Positions 48,827 to 58,668 of a stretch of 64,000 bases of DNA are shown in pieces. The notes beneath the pieces were generated by a model. That model was not told where the DNA came from and searched no databases. It saw nothing but the letters and a program-made list of their open reading frames with translations. Source of the stretch: CAVQOB01 sp963714325 (GTDB lineage: Bacteria > Pseudomonadota > Alphaproteobacteria > Rhizobiales > Hyphomicrobiaceae). The translations under genes were made by a program, and so were the position numbers. The first letter of the stretch is position 1. Every line of letters begins with the position of its first letter. Location: NCBI GenBank assembly GCA_963714325.1, contig CAVQOB010000008.1, forward strand, positions 620,001 to 684,000, given 5' to 3'.

Positions 48827-50566
48827 CAATTTCGCCCGCAGGTTGCGAATTTGCCTGAGTGACGCTTCTTTGAACGCAGCAGACTTCTTCTCGACGTCAC
48901 CCTTTCGCTGCTGAAACGTCCTGTGAGGATCGACCTTTGCCTGCAGATCGTTCAGCTGAAGTTGCTGCTGATGGCCTTGATTTGTGGAAATCTGCAGTTG
49001 GCGCGATTCCACCATTGCATCGAACCGCTCATCGCTTGCGAGGTTGTGTAAAGGATCATGCTGTTGCGGTCGAGACCGACGCGAACTCCAGCCTTCCGGT
49101 ATTATTTCCACCATGGCCATCGCATAGATCCGGCGTAATTCCGCGAGAGAGTTCGGCAACTGCCTATCTCCGTCGTCGACGAGCTTCTCGAGGCGGGCGA
49201 TCTCGTGCGTATATCGAGATTCGCTCGCCGCGATGTTTTGATCGTGACTGCGAAGAACCTGTGCGAGATTGCCCTTTCCGCGATGGAGGCTCTCGAAGTC
49301 GCTTGGAAACACGTTCTTGTAGATCAAGACCGCCAACAGCTTATTGACGTCCAGATTGTTTTCATTCTCAGTTTCGAGGTTAGCTACGTAGATGGCATAT
49401 TCATTGAAAATGTTCTGTATGAGCCTGAGGTCGTTCAGATATCGAGAAACCTCCCGCAGAAACTGATGATCGAGCCTATCGTCGAGAGAAAGGCGCTTGC
49501 CCTGCTCCAGCACCTTGTCGATCGAATTCGAGCTGTTGATGATGGGGATAACGGGAATGATGAATTCGAAGAACTTGGTTCGATCAGTGTTCGCGAACAT
49601 GTCGTCGCGAAGAGCGTAAAGAAACCGAATGTGTCGCTTGCCGCGTAGATTGGCATTCACGAGGCTGTTAATCTCGCGCAGCGTGACAAAAATGTCGGGA
49701 TTATTGAACCTGTCCAGATCCTCGATCACGACAAGGTCATATTGCGTGGATTGGAAGAAATATATGATCTCGTCCAGGTGACGGTTCAGGATGGATTACC
49801 TTGGTCGCCGCTTTGGGCGTGATCTCGATATCCTTCAGAGATATGCTCTTCAGCGATATTCCGAAACTCGCGATATAAAGATGATGGATGACCTTCCAAA
49901 TGAACCCGCCGCCGATCGCAAAGGCGAGCAGGTTAGCCAGTTCACCACGGCCAACGGACGAAAATAGTCGCCCGCCATTATCGCATCTCGCTGCTGGAAC
50001 AGATGCCAACAGGAGATGACGCCGAGTATTATGAATAGAGAGGCCAGCATCGACCAACGGCCAGGCGACTGTATCCGCTTGAACCTCGAAAGCGGAAGCC
50101 GTCTGGCATCGGCGCCGTAGAGCATCTGCTGAAGAATGCTGCGCTCGATCTCCTGCCTGCCTACCTTGCCGTTGTTTGACCCCGTTTCAGGCAGAGCTTC
50201 CGGCAGGAACGCGGCCAAGGATATCTGCAGAACCGGTCTCTTATACCCCTTGAGGAAGGACTTGATGATGCTGCTCTTGCCTGATCCATAGGGCCCGGTG
50301 AGGGCGATGTTCATCACGCGGGGATTGTTGGTCGCCTTGGTCAAGGCAGCCGAATAGACACCCGCCGGGTCGGCTTGGTCCGTCGGGGCAAGATCGACGT
50401 ATCGGAATTCAGCGCCTGCTTCCTCGGGTTTTCGAGTGAGCCGATTTGCAGCCGTCGTAAGCCAGCCCGCTAGTTTCGTTCGATAGTCGAACAAGTTTGA
50501 AGCCCTTAGATAAAGTGTGACGAAAGCATTTTGCGCATGAGCGAGCTTTGCCTTAACCACAGGCAA
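48820..50566 (-). pseudogene. KAP/YobI-type membrane P-loop NTPase, 3' truncated and frameshifted
   Basis: The start is TTG at 50566 (or GTG at 50560), overlapping the abiEii stop. Walker A is MNIALTGPYGSGKSSIIKSF near residue 90. Two membrane helices follow (SMLASLFIILGVISCW; LLAFAIGGGFIWKVI). After shifts between 49,735 and 49,800 comes Walker B in VIEDLDRFNNPDIFVTLREI, then the long helical part FLREVSRYLNDLRLIQNIFN and a coiled region with EKLVDDGDRQLPNSLAELRR. The protein ends at the join near 48,820. This resembles YobI-like and KAP NTPases, large membrane-associated ATPases often carried by mobile elements. Overlap with abiEii suggests one transcript with the AbiE pair. Confidence 0.78.
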
Positions 50567-51413
50567 TTCCGGCTAGCTTATCGACCTTGGCGAGGAAAAA
50601 GCGCTCACTCCACAGATCAACCGATTTGAGATCGGCAGGACGCAGGAAGCGCTCGACATCCTGTGCCGCTTCCTTCCACTCGATCCGAGTGATTGCGCCA
50701 GAAAGCGCAGCCTTCAACCATGCCATGTCGACGTGGAGCGACCCGTCACCGGCCCATGGCCCTGCCTGAACCAGCGCGTTTTGCAAAAGGACGAAATTGG
50801 GTTCGAGCCCGCGCGAAACATACCAGGAGAAGTCGAACCAGTCGCGACCTTTGAGGAAGCCTCGGCATAGCAGGGCATGGATCTTCAGCGCGAAATTGGA
50901 AGCCAGATCCTGATGGCGCACCTCATAATCGGCTGGAAAATCAAGATAGGTCGTCGCCTCGCCGGATCCTGCGGGCGGGTTCACATCAATTTCCAGCTTG
51001 ATCTTGATCGCCTTGCGATGGCCGGTGCCTGCGAATGACAAGTCGAGCTGGCTGGCGATGGAATCGTCCTTGAGCAGCGCTTGGCGAATGGCCGTATCCA
51101 TACGCGGCTTGGGATGCGCTTCCAGCGTCAGCCCGAACTGGCCGAACACCTCGGTCATCCCCTTGAGGTAAGGGGACCAGTCGAAGTCCATGTTCGGCAC
51201 GCGCAGGAGAAAGTCCAAGTCCTCGGAAAAGCGTGGCAGGCCGTGCAGAATGCGCAGGCTGGTGCCGCCCTGGAACAAGGCGCAATCGAAGAAATCGGCG
51301 CGCCACAGCGCGTATAACGCAATCTCCTGGAGGATCTCCTTGAGCGCGTTTTCCTCTTCAAGCGCATTGGTGGCGCCATAGCGGCCGAGCTTTTCCTTGA
51401 TGATGTCAATCAT
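50553..51413 (-). CDS. abiEii: AbiEii-type nucleotidyltransferase toxin
   Basis: AbiEii proteins are DUF1814 nucleotidyltransferases, the toxin of the type IV AbiE abortive-infection system. The protein has 286 residues and starts MIDIIKEKLGRYGATNALEE. The NTase motifs are present: GGTSLRILHGLPRFSEDLDF contains GG-T-S and the metal-binding DxD. Further conserved parts are IKIKLEIDVNPPAG and FALKIHALLCRGFLKGRDWF, including the Lys and DWFDF of the family. The start overlaps the abiEi stop by eight bases. The gene is intact. Confidence 0.92.
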   Translation of the reverse strand: MIDIIKEKLGRYGATNALEEENALKEILQEIALYALWRADFFDCALFQGGTSLRILHGLPRFSEDLDFLLRVPNMDFDWSPYLKGMTEVFGQFGLTLEAHPKPRMDTAIRQALLKDDSIASQLDLSFAGTGHRKAIKIKLEIDVNPPAGSGEATTYLDFPADYEVRHQDLASNFALKIHALLCRGFLKGRDWFDFSWYVSRGLEPNFVLLQNALVQAGPWAGDGSLHVDMAWLKAALSGAITRIEWKEAAQDVERFLRPADLKSVDLWSERFFLAKVDKLAGIACG

Positions 51414-52092
51414 GCAGCGATCCCCTGCTTTGAGCCCGTTTTGTCGTCAGAACCACATCTTCAAGCTCGGAAAGGAAGGCGTTGACTGCCTTGTGCTTGT
51501 AGACCGACTTCACTGCGGCAAAGTCCTTTTGCGTCAATGCCAGAAGCGCCTCGTCATCGATCCGCATGCCACTGGTCAGCCAATCGAGGCCAGACCATTC
51601 CACCTTGCGCAGGGCGACAAGATCCATAAGGGCGCGCAGCGGCCTAGCGACAAAGGCGGTGAGCTTGTCGAAGGTCACCCGTTCGACGCCGCCAAGGAAG
51701 CAATAATCGGCAATGGCGAGCGGATGATATTTGAAGGAGCCGAATTCGGTGGCCGGGATCTCCAGCGTTTTACGCCCCGGCGTCACGCTGGCAGTGACAA
51801 GCACGGCTTCAGGAATCCAGCCATGGTAAGCCAGCGCGCTTTCAAAGGAAATATAGCTCCCGGGAAGCAAAGCCTGCGCCACCGCGAAGGGATGCACAGG
51901 AGCGCTTCGATGCGCCTTGGCAAGCGTATAAACCCCGCGCTTCAGGCGAATGAGTGACCCGTCCTTGAGGGCGCGGTTGACGAGGCCATAACGCCGCGCA
52001 TCGCCTCCCCCCAGCAGTTCGCTGAGCTGGCGTTCATTGAAGACCCGATCGCGCAGCGCGCTTGCGGATACCTGTTGCGCTAGGCTGGACAT
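51406..52092 (-). CDS. abiEi: AbiEi-type antitoxin and repressor
   Basis: AbiEi combines an N-terminal winged helix that represses its operon with a C-terminal antitoxin domain. The protein has 228 residues from the ATG at 52092 (MSSLAQQVSASALRDRVFNE). The DNA-binding part ends in ALKDGSLIRLKRGVYTLAK. The C-terminal part includes GSYISFESALAYHGWIPEAV and KLTAFVARPLRALMDLVALR. An alternative TTG start at 52128 would lie inside a palindrome that is better explained as its operator. The gene is intact and precedes abiEii in the operon. Confidence 0.9.
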   Translation of the reverse strand: MSSLAQQVSASALRDRVFNERQLSELLGGGDARRYGLVNRALKDGSLIRLKRGVYTLAKAHRSAPVHPFAVAQALLPGSYISFESALAYHGWIPEAVLVTASVTPGRKTLEIPATEFGSFKYHPLAIADYCFLGGVERVTFDKLTAFVARPLRALMDLVALRKVEWSGLDWLTSGMRIDDEALLALTQKDFAAVKSVYKHKAVNAFLSELEDVVLTTKRAQSRGSLHD

Positions 52093-52111
52093 AAAATTCT
52101 CAATACTTCCT

Positions 52112-52133
52112 AATTGTGAAAGTTTCAAGAATT
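52112..52133. promoter_or_regulatory. Imperfect inverted repeat upstream of abiEi, probable autoregulatory operator
   Basis: AATTGTGAAAG faces TTTCAAGAATT, with an exact TGAAAGTTTCA core. It lies 20-41 bp upstream of the chosen abiEi start, where known AbiE systems have repeats bound by AbiEi. The 250 bp between it and trbB (to 52,360) hold no recognised gene and should contain divergent promoters. Confidence 0.6.
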
Positions 52134-52360
52134 TCTACATCTCCGCCTATGCGCACCGTTCGCGCTGCAATTGACTCCCTCAGGCGTGCGTCGGCGGCGC
52201 ACAGGCCATCGTCAAAGCGTTGCGAACTACGCTCCTCCCTGTTTTTCTATCCCCCACTGCTACGACGCTAAATCCTTGTTGAACTAGCCCCTTTTCTGCG
52301 TCTCTTACTCGTCCCCGTCGAGCCGGACGATCCTGTCCCGCTCCTGAAGCGGGGTATCCG

Positions 52361-53346
52361 ATGGGCGCTGAGCCAGTCCGAATTGAAGCACGTTCACGCG
52401 GCGCACGCATGCTGCGCACGGCGATGGGCGTATCGATCGCGACCTGGCTGGCCGACCCGCAGGTCATCGAGATCATGCTCAATCCGGATGGACGCCTCTG
52501 GGTCGACCGGTTGGGCATCGGACTGTCCGACAGCGGTGAACGCCTGACCGCAGCCGATGGTGAGCGCATCATCCGATTGGTTGCCCATCATGTGGGTGCC
52601 GAAGTTCACGGCGATGCACCGCGCGTGTCAGCGGAGCTGCCGGAAAGCGGAGAACGGTTCGAAGGCCTCCTGCCACCGGTGGTGGCGGCTCCCACCTTTG
52701 CCATCCGCAAGCCCGCCGTCGCGGTGTTTCTGCTCGAGGACTATGTCAGCGCAGGAATCATGTGCGCGTCTGAAGCCGACAGGCTTCGTTCGGGCGTTGC
52801 ACAGCGGCTGAACATCCTTGTCGCCGGGGGCACTGGCACCGGCAAAACGACGCTCACGAACGCCCTGCTCGCCGAGGTCGCCAAGACCACCGACCGGGTC
52901 GTTCTGATCGAAGATACCCGCGAGCTCCAATGCCGCGCGCCCAAACCTTGTGGCGATGCGGACCAAGGATGGCGTTGCCTCGCTATCCGATCTGGTCCGC
53001 TCCAGCCTTCGCCTTCGCCCTGACCGGATTCCGATTGGCGAAGTGCGCGGCGCCGAGGCGCTTGATCTCCTCAAGGCCTGGGGCACCGGCCACCCCGGCG
53101 GGATCGGGACGATCCATGCCGGAAGTCGCGATCGGTGCGCTCCGGCGGATGGAGCAACTGATCCAGGAAGCGGTCGTCACCGTTCCGCGCGCGCTGATCG
53201 CCGAGACCATCAACCTCATTGCCGTGCTGGTGCGCGATGGCACCGGGCGGCGTCTCGCCGAACTGGCCCGCGTCGACGGGCTCGACCCGGTCACCGGCGA
53301 CTATCGCCTGATTTCCGCCACCCAAACCCAAGGAGACTCCCGATGA
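52361..53346 (+). CDS. trbB: TrbB, conjugal transfer VirB11-type ATPase, two frameshifts
   Basis: TrbB is the hexameric traffic ATPase of the P-type mating-pair-formation system. The start at 52361 leads into MLRTAMGVSIATWLADPQVI and EIMLNPDGRLWVDRLG. Walker A is VAGGTGTGKTTLTNALLAEV; the Asp box is VLIEDTRELQ. An extra A near 52,945 moves the frame to LVAMRTKDGVASLSDLVRSS, which contains the RPDRIPIGEVRGAEALDLL Walker B/His region. An extra T near 53,120 moves it again to AIGALRRMEQLIQEAVVTVP and the end. Both shifts are one-base insertions, consistent with sequence error. It is the first gene of the trb operon. Confidence 0.9.
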
Positions 53347-53674
53347 TCCATGCCCTCCGGCGCGGCACCAATCGCGCTGCGCTCGCTGCTACCGCTGCTT
53401 TCGTGATGGTGGCCACTGCCACTCCGGCGCATGCCGGCGGTTCGTCGATGCCGTGGGAAGCTCCGCTGCAGTCGATCCTCGAAGCATCGAGGGGCCGGTC
53501 GCCAAGATCGTTGCGGTGATCATCATCATCGTCACCGGCCTCAGCCTTGCCTTTGGCGACACGTCGGGCGGCTTTCGCCGGCTGATCCAGATCGTGTTCG
53601 GCCTCTCCATCGCCTTTGCCGCATCGAGCTTCTTCCTGAGCTTCTTCAGCTTCGGCGGCGGGGCGCTGATCTGA
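53343..53674 (+). CDS. trbC: TrbC, pilin-like conjugal transfer protein, one frameshift
   Basis: TrbC is the VirB2-like pilin precursor. It has a long signal region (RRGTNRAALAATAAFVMVAT, ending AHA) and the mature start GGSSMPWEAPLQSILE. After one shift near 53,485 come SIEGPVAKIVAVIIIIVTGL and IVFGLSIAFAASSFFLSFFS, the two membrane helices. The start overlaps the trbB stop and the stop overlaps the trbD start. Confidence 0.88.
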
Positions 53675-53943
53675 TGACATCGGCAGACGACATCCCCGGC
53701 TTCTATGCCCCGGTCCACCGCGCACTGGCCGAGCCGATCCTGCTCGGCGGTGCGCCGCGCGCACTCGCCATCGTCAATGGCACGCTGGCGGGCGCGATTG
53801 GCCTCGGCTTGCGGCTCTGGCTCGCTGGCCTTGCCATCTGGGCAATCGGCCATGTGCTTTCGGTCTGGGCTGCACGCCGCGATCCGCAGTTTGTCGATGT
53901 CGCGCGCCGCCATCTCAAATATCCGACCTGGGTGCGGCCATGA
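53674..53943 (+). CDS. trbD: TrbD, VirB3-type conjugal transfer protein
   Basis: The protein has 89 residues from the ATG overlapping the trbC stop (ATGA). It begins with IPGFYAPVHRALAEPILLGG, the VirB3/TrbD hallmark, followed by one or two hydrophobic helices (LAIVNGTLAGAIGLGLRLWL; LAIWAIGHVLSVWA) and ends DVARRHLKYPTWVRP. It anchors the TrbE ATPase at the inner membrane. The gene is intact. Confidence 0.92.
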   Translation: MTSADDIPGFYAPVHRALAEPILLGGAPRALAIVNGTLAGAIGLGLRLWLAGLAIWAIGHVLSVWAARRDPQFVDVARRHLKYPTWVRP

Positions 53944-56398
53944 TGTCGCTTCAGGAATATCGGACCAAATCCGCCAGTCTCGCAGACTTCCTCCCCTGGG
54001 TCGCACTGGTGGGGCCGGGCGTGGTGCTCAACAAGGACGGATCGTTCCAGCGCACGGCGCGCTTTCGCGGTCCCGATCTCGACAGTGCCACGCCCGCCGA
54101 ACTCGTGGCCGTCACCTCCCGGCTCAACAATGCCCTGCGGCGGTTGGGCTCGGGATGGGCGGTTTTCGTCGAAGCGCAGCGCACCGCGGCGCAAGCCTAT
54201 CCGCAATCCCGCTTTCCCGATCCTGTGTCGGCACTGGTCGACAGGGAACGCCGCGAACAGTTTCGTGAGGAAGGCGCGCATTTCGAAAGCGGCTATTATC
54301 TGACGCTGCTGTGGATGCCGCCGCCCGAGGAAGCCGCGCGCGCCGAAGGCTGGCTCTACGAAGGCAAGGCGTCGACCGGGGTCGATCCCAAGGAACTCGT
54401 CAAATCCTTCGCCGATCGTACCGACCGCGTGCTGCATCTGGTTGAGGGATTTATGCCCGAGGCAGCGTGGCTCGATGACGCCGCCACGCTGACCTATCTC
54501 CACAGCACGGTATCGACCAGGACGCAGCGCGTTCGCGTGCCCGAAACGCCGGTCTATCTCGACGCGCTGCTGGCCGATGAGCCGCTGACCGGCGGTCTCG
54601 AGCCCATGCTCGGCGACCCATCATTTGCGCACGCTCACCATCACCGGCTTTCCGACGGCGACCTTTCCCGGGCTGCTTGATGAGCTCAACCGGCAGGCCT
54701 TCCCTTACCGCTGGTCGACGCGGGCAATCATGCTCGACAAGACCGACGCCACCAAGCTGCTCTCGAAAATTCGGCGGCAATGGTTCGCCAAGCGCAAATC
54801 GGTCGCTGCCATCCTCAAGGAGGTGATGACCAACGAGCAGTCGGTGCTGATGGATTCGGACGCCTCGAACAAGGCGGCCGATGCCGACATGGCGCTGCAG
54901 GAACTTGGCGCGAGATCATGCTGGCATTGCTTATGTCACTGCGACGGTCACGGTCTGGGACCGCGACCCGGCGCTGGCGGCGGAGAAGCTCAGGCTGGTC
55001 GAAAAGGTCATCCAGGGCCGCGACTTCACCTGCACGATCGAAGGCATGAATGCGCTCGAGGCATGGCTCGGATCGCTCCCCGGCCATGTCTACGCCAATG
55101 TCCGGCAGCCGCCCATTTCCACTCTCAATCTCGCCCACCTGATCCCCCTGTCAGCGGTATGGGCGGGAGCGGAACGGGACGAGCATTTCGGTGACGCCCC
55201 CTTGCTTTACGGCAAGACCGAAGGCTCGACCCCGTTCCGCCTTTCCCTTCATGTCGGCGATGTCGGCCACAGTCTGATCGTCGGCCCGACAGGGGCAGGC
55301 AAATCCGTGCTGCTGGCGCTGATGGCGCTGCAGTTCCGGCGCTACAAAGGCAGCCAGATCTTCGCCTTCGATTTTGGTGGATCGATCCGCGCTGCTGCGC
55401 TCGGCATGGGCGGCGACTGGCAGGATCTCGGCGGCGCGCTGCATGCCGAGGAAGGCGACAGCGCTGCCGTCGCCCTGCAGCCGCTTGCTCGGATCGACAA
55501 CGCCGGCGAACGCGCCTGGGCTGCCGAATGGCTGGCGGCGATGCTGGCCGGCGAAGGCATGGTGATTGACCCTGCCGCCAAAGAGCATCTCTGGTCGGCC
55601 CTGACATCGCTTGCGTCCGCACCGCCTGCCGAACGCACACTCACCGGTCTCGCGGTCCTGCTGCAATCGCAGGAATTGAAGCAGGCACTCGCCCCGTATC
55701 TCATCGGCGGTCCGTGGGGACGGCTGCTCGATGCGGAACAGGAACGTCTGGGTGAGGCGTCCGTGCAGGCTTTCGAAACCGAAGGTCTGATCGGCGCGTC
55801 ATCGGCCGCTGCTGTGCTCGCCTATCTGTTCCACCGGATCGAGGGGCGGCTCGACGGCTCGCCGACCATGATCATCATCGATGAAGGCTGGCTCGTGCTC
55901 GACAGCCCGGCGTTCGCCGCGCAGCTGCGCGAATGGCTGAAGACGCTGCGCAAGAAGAATGCGAGCGTCATCTTCGCGACCCAGAGCCTTGCCGACATCG
56001 AGACGTCGGCCATCGCGCCTGCCATCATCGAAAGCTGCCCGACGCGCATCTTTCTGCCCAACGAGCGCGCGGCCGAACCGCAGATCGCACGGGTCTATGA
56101 GCGGTTCGGCCTCAATGATCGCCAGATCGAAATCCTGAGCCGGGCTACCCCGAAACGCGATTATTACTGCCAATCGCGGCGCGGCAACCGGCTGTTCGAG
56201 CTGGGCCTCGGCGATGTCGCACTCGCCTTCAGCGCCGCCTCTTCCAAAACCGATCAGATCCGCATCGCCGAGCTTGTCGCAGCCCATGGCCGCGAAGGCT
56301 TTGCAGCGGCCTGGCTCCAGAACCGCAGCCTCGAATGGGCGGCCGAGCTGCTTCCTCCCCCGCCGCCCGCACTAACGGACAAGGAAAACCGCCCATGA
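53940..56398 (+). CDS. trbE: TrbE, VirB4-type ATPase of the transfer system, two frameshifts
   Basis: TrbE is the large ATPase of the mating-pair apparatus, about 818 residues after correction. The N-terminus MMSLQEYRTKSASLADFLPW is typical. An extra C near 54,615 and an indel near 54,915 divide it into three frames: AELVAVTSRLNNALRRLGSG, then TLTITGFPTATFPGLLDELN, then AGIAYVTATVTVWDRDPALA onward. Walker A is LIVGPTGAGKSVLLALMALQ and Walker B is PTMIIIDEGWLVLDS, both intact in the third frame. The start overlaps trbD and the end overlaps trbJ. Confidence 0.92.
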
Positions 56399-57114
56399 AA
56401 ATACCCGTCCTCCGCCGCGCTCTCATGGCGACGGCGATCGCCACTTCGCTGGTATCAGGCACCATGATCGCCGCGCCAGCGCAGGCCCAGTTTGGCGGGA
56501 TCGTCTATGACCCCAGCAACTATGCGCAGAACGTGCTGACCGCCGCCCGGACGCTGCAGCAGATCAACAACCAGATCCAGCAGATCCAGAACCAGGCGAC
56601 CAGCCTCATCAACGAGGCCCGCAATCTTGCCAGTCTGCCGGTCTCGACGATCCAGACGCTGCAGCAACAGGTCGACCAGACCCGCCAGTTGCTGAACCAG
56701 GCCCAGCGCATCGCCTATGACGTGACCGACGTGCAGCAGGTTTTCAACGGCCGTTACAAGGGGGCGGCACTGACCGGCGGGCAGGCCCAGATGGTCGCTA
56801 ACGCCAATGCGCGCTGGCAGGACAGCGTCGGCGCCTTCGAAGATGCCATGAAGGTGCAGGCCGGGATCGTCGGCAATCTGGGTGCGACCCGCAGCTCGAT
56901 CACGACACTGGTCGGCGCCAGCCAGTCAGCGACCGGGGCTTTGCAGGCGGCACAGGCCGGCAATCAGCTACTGGCTTTGCAAACCCAGCAACTGGCCGAT
57001 CTGACCGCCGCCATTGCGGCGCAGGGCCGCGCGCAGTCGATCGAGGCCGCGCGCAATGCCGCGACCGAGGCCGAGGGCCGCGAGCGTTTCCGCCGCTTCC
57101 GGACCCGGAACTGA
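56395..57114 (+). CDS. trbJ: TrbJ, VirB5-like conjugal transfer protein
   Basis: The protein has 239 residues. The signal peptide runs to AQAQ, then FGGIVYDPSNYAQNVLTAAR, the family start. The rest is largely helical with Gln-rich heptads (LQQINNQIQQIQNQATSLIN). VirB5-like proteins sit at the pilus tip or help its assembly in the periplasm. The start overlaps the trbE stop. The gene is intact. Confidence 0.93.
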   Translation: MKIPVLRRALMATAIATSLVSGTMIAAPAQAQFGGIVYDPSNYAQNVLTAARTLQQINNQIQQIQNQATSLINEARNLASLPVSTIQTLQQQVDQTRQLLNQAQRIAYDVTDVQQVFNGRYKGAALTGGQAQMVANANARWQDSVGAFEDAMKVQAGIVGNLGATRSSITTLVGASQSATGALQAAQAGNQLLALQTQQLADLTAAIAAQGRAQSIEAARNAATEAEGRERFRRFRTRN

Positions 57115-57115
57115 C

Positions 57116-57370
57116 ATGAGCCGGTCGGTCAAGCTGGCGGCAGCCGCTGCTTTTGGCGGATTGCTGATCGCGGTCGCGGTTGTGTCGGCAACGCAGCCGC
57201 CGGCTCGGCACGACACAACGACCTATGTCGCGGACGAGACAGGATCTCCGAACCCTCACGCCGCAGAACTCAAGCGCTGCAGTACGATCACCATGCCGGA
57301 ATCGGGATGCGATGCGGTCTGGGAAGCTGAGCGCCGCCGATTTTTCCATGGAAGGGACCGGCAGCCATGA
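57116..57370 (+). CDS. trbK: TrbK-like putative entry exclusion protein
   Basis: The protein has 84 residues with one N-terminal membrane helix (LAAAAAFGGLLIAVAVVSAT) and a soluble domain with two cysteines spaced as RCSTITMPESGCDAVWEAER, typical of the putative TrbK-alt group. It lies between trbJ and trbL, where trbK is expected. Exclusion function is inferred from position. Confidence 0.85.
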   Translation: MSRSVKLAAAAAFGGLLIAVAVVSATQPPARHDTTTYVADETGSPNPHAAELKRCSTITMPESGCDAVWEAERRRFFHGRDRQP

Positions 57371-58647
57371 ATGATACCGGCGTCATCGACCAGTTTCTGA
57401 CGGTCTTCACCCAATATATCGACAGCGGCTTCGGCTTGCTCGGCGGCGAGGTCGGCTTCCTGTCGACCACCCTCATCGTCATCGACGTGACCATAGCTGC
57501 CTTGTTCTGGGCCTGGGGCACCGATGAAGATGTGCTGCAGCGCCTGATCAAGAAGACGCTCTACATCGGCACTTTCGCCTTCATCATCGGCAACTTCTCG
57601 AATCTCGCTGGCATCATGCTCCAGAGCTTTGCCGGGCTTGGCCTGCAGGCCAGTGGCAGCGGCATGGCCATCGGCGATTTCATGCGCCCCGGCGTTGTCG
57701 CCGCAACCGGTCTTGATGCCGGGCAACCGCTGCTCGACGCCACCGCCGACCTTGTCGGGCCGGTGGGCCTGTTCACCAATTTCGTGCAGATCCTGATCTT
57801 GCTGATTTCCTGGCTGATCGTCGTCATCGCCTTCTTCGTGCTGGCGATCCAGGTCTTCGTCACCATCATCGAGTTCAAACTGGTGACGCTCGCCGGCTTT
57901 GTGCTGCTGCCGTTCGCCTTTTTCGGGCGCACCGCCTTCATGGCCGAGCGCGTCCTTGGCCACATCATTTCCTCCGGCATCAAAGTGCTGGTGCTTGCCG
58001 TCATCACTGGCATTGGCACGACCCTGTTCACACAGTTCATCAATGCCGGACTCGGGGTCGAACCCGACATCCAGCAGGTCATGGCGATTGCGCTCGCAGC
58101 GCTGACTTTGCTCGGCCTTGGTATCTTTGGTCCCAGCATCGCCAACGGCATTGTGTCGGGCGGACCGCAACTTGGCGCAGGGGCGGCGGCAGGCACGGCG
58201 ATCGCTGCTGGCGCAACGATTGCGGGCGGTATCGCAGGTGCCAAGCTCGCCGCAGGTGCCGCCGGCTCTGCCATGGCGGGCGCGGCCACGGGCGGTGCCC
58301 GCGCGGCAGGCGGCGCGTCAGGTGCCTATGCAGCCGGAGCCGCTGGCAAAACCGGACGGGCTGCGGCTGCTTCGGGTCTCGCCAATGTCGCAAAATCAGC
58401 CGCAAGCAGCGCGGCGTCACCACTTCGCCGGGCCGCAGACAGCCTCAAGGCGAACTATGCCGCTGGCAAGGCCGGGACGCCCGCCAATGCGGCAGCGACC
58501 GGCGCCGCCGATGGCCCTCCTGCATGGGCCACCGCGATGAAGCGGCGTCAGGCGATGACGCAGGGCGCCAACATGGCCTCGCATACCCTCAAGGGCGGCG
58601 ACAGCCACGGCGGCGGCTCTGGCCCCGACATCTCCGACAAAAGCTGA
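57367..58647 (+). CDS. trbL: TrbL, VirB6-type inner-membrane channel protein
   Basis: The protein has 426 residues. It starts MNDTGVIDQFLTVFTQYIDS and has at least five hydrophobic segments, with the VirB6-like core FVTIIEFKLVTLAGFVLLPF and GRTAFMAERVLGHIISSGIK. After residue 260 or so it becomes Ala/Gly-rich low-complexity sequence, which is common in TrbL. The start overlaps the trbK stop. The gene is intact. Confidence 0.93.
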   Translation: MNDTGVIDQFLTVFTQYIDSGFGLLGGEVGFLSTTLIVIDVTIAALFWAWGTDEDVLQRLIKKTLYIGTFAFIIGNFSNLAGIMLQSFAGLGLQASGSGMAIGDFMRPGVVAATGLDAGQPLLDATADLVGPVGLFTNFVQILILLISWLIVVIAFFVLAIQVFVTIIEFKLVTLAGFVLLPFAFFGRTAFMAERVLGHIISSGIKVLVLAVITGIGTTLFTQFINAGLGVEPDIQQVMAIALAALTLLGLGIFGPSIANGIVSGGPQLGAGAAAGTAIAAGATIAGGIAGAKLAAGAAGSAMAGAATGGARAAGGASGAYAAGAAGKTGRAAAASGLANVAKSAASSAASPLRRAADSLKANYAAGKAGTPANAAATGAADGPPAWATAMKRRQAMTQGANMASHTLKGGDSHGGGSGPDISDKS

Positions 58648-58668
58648 AACTCCCGAAAAGGATCCGAC

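Noticed and set aside
48032..49729. A single 565-codon frame joining an ATPase to flippase-like sequence
   Set aside because: Its middle part is out of frame with flippase homology and both partner proteins are truncated; it is an accidental frame across a join, not a fusion protein.
54600..54930. Programmed frameshifting in trbE
   Set aside because: No slippery site with a downstream structure was seen, and similar one-base shifts occur in many unrelated genes nearby.
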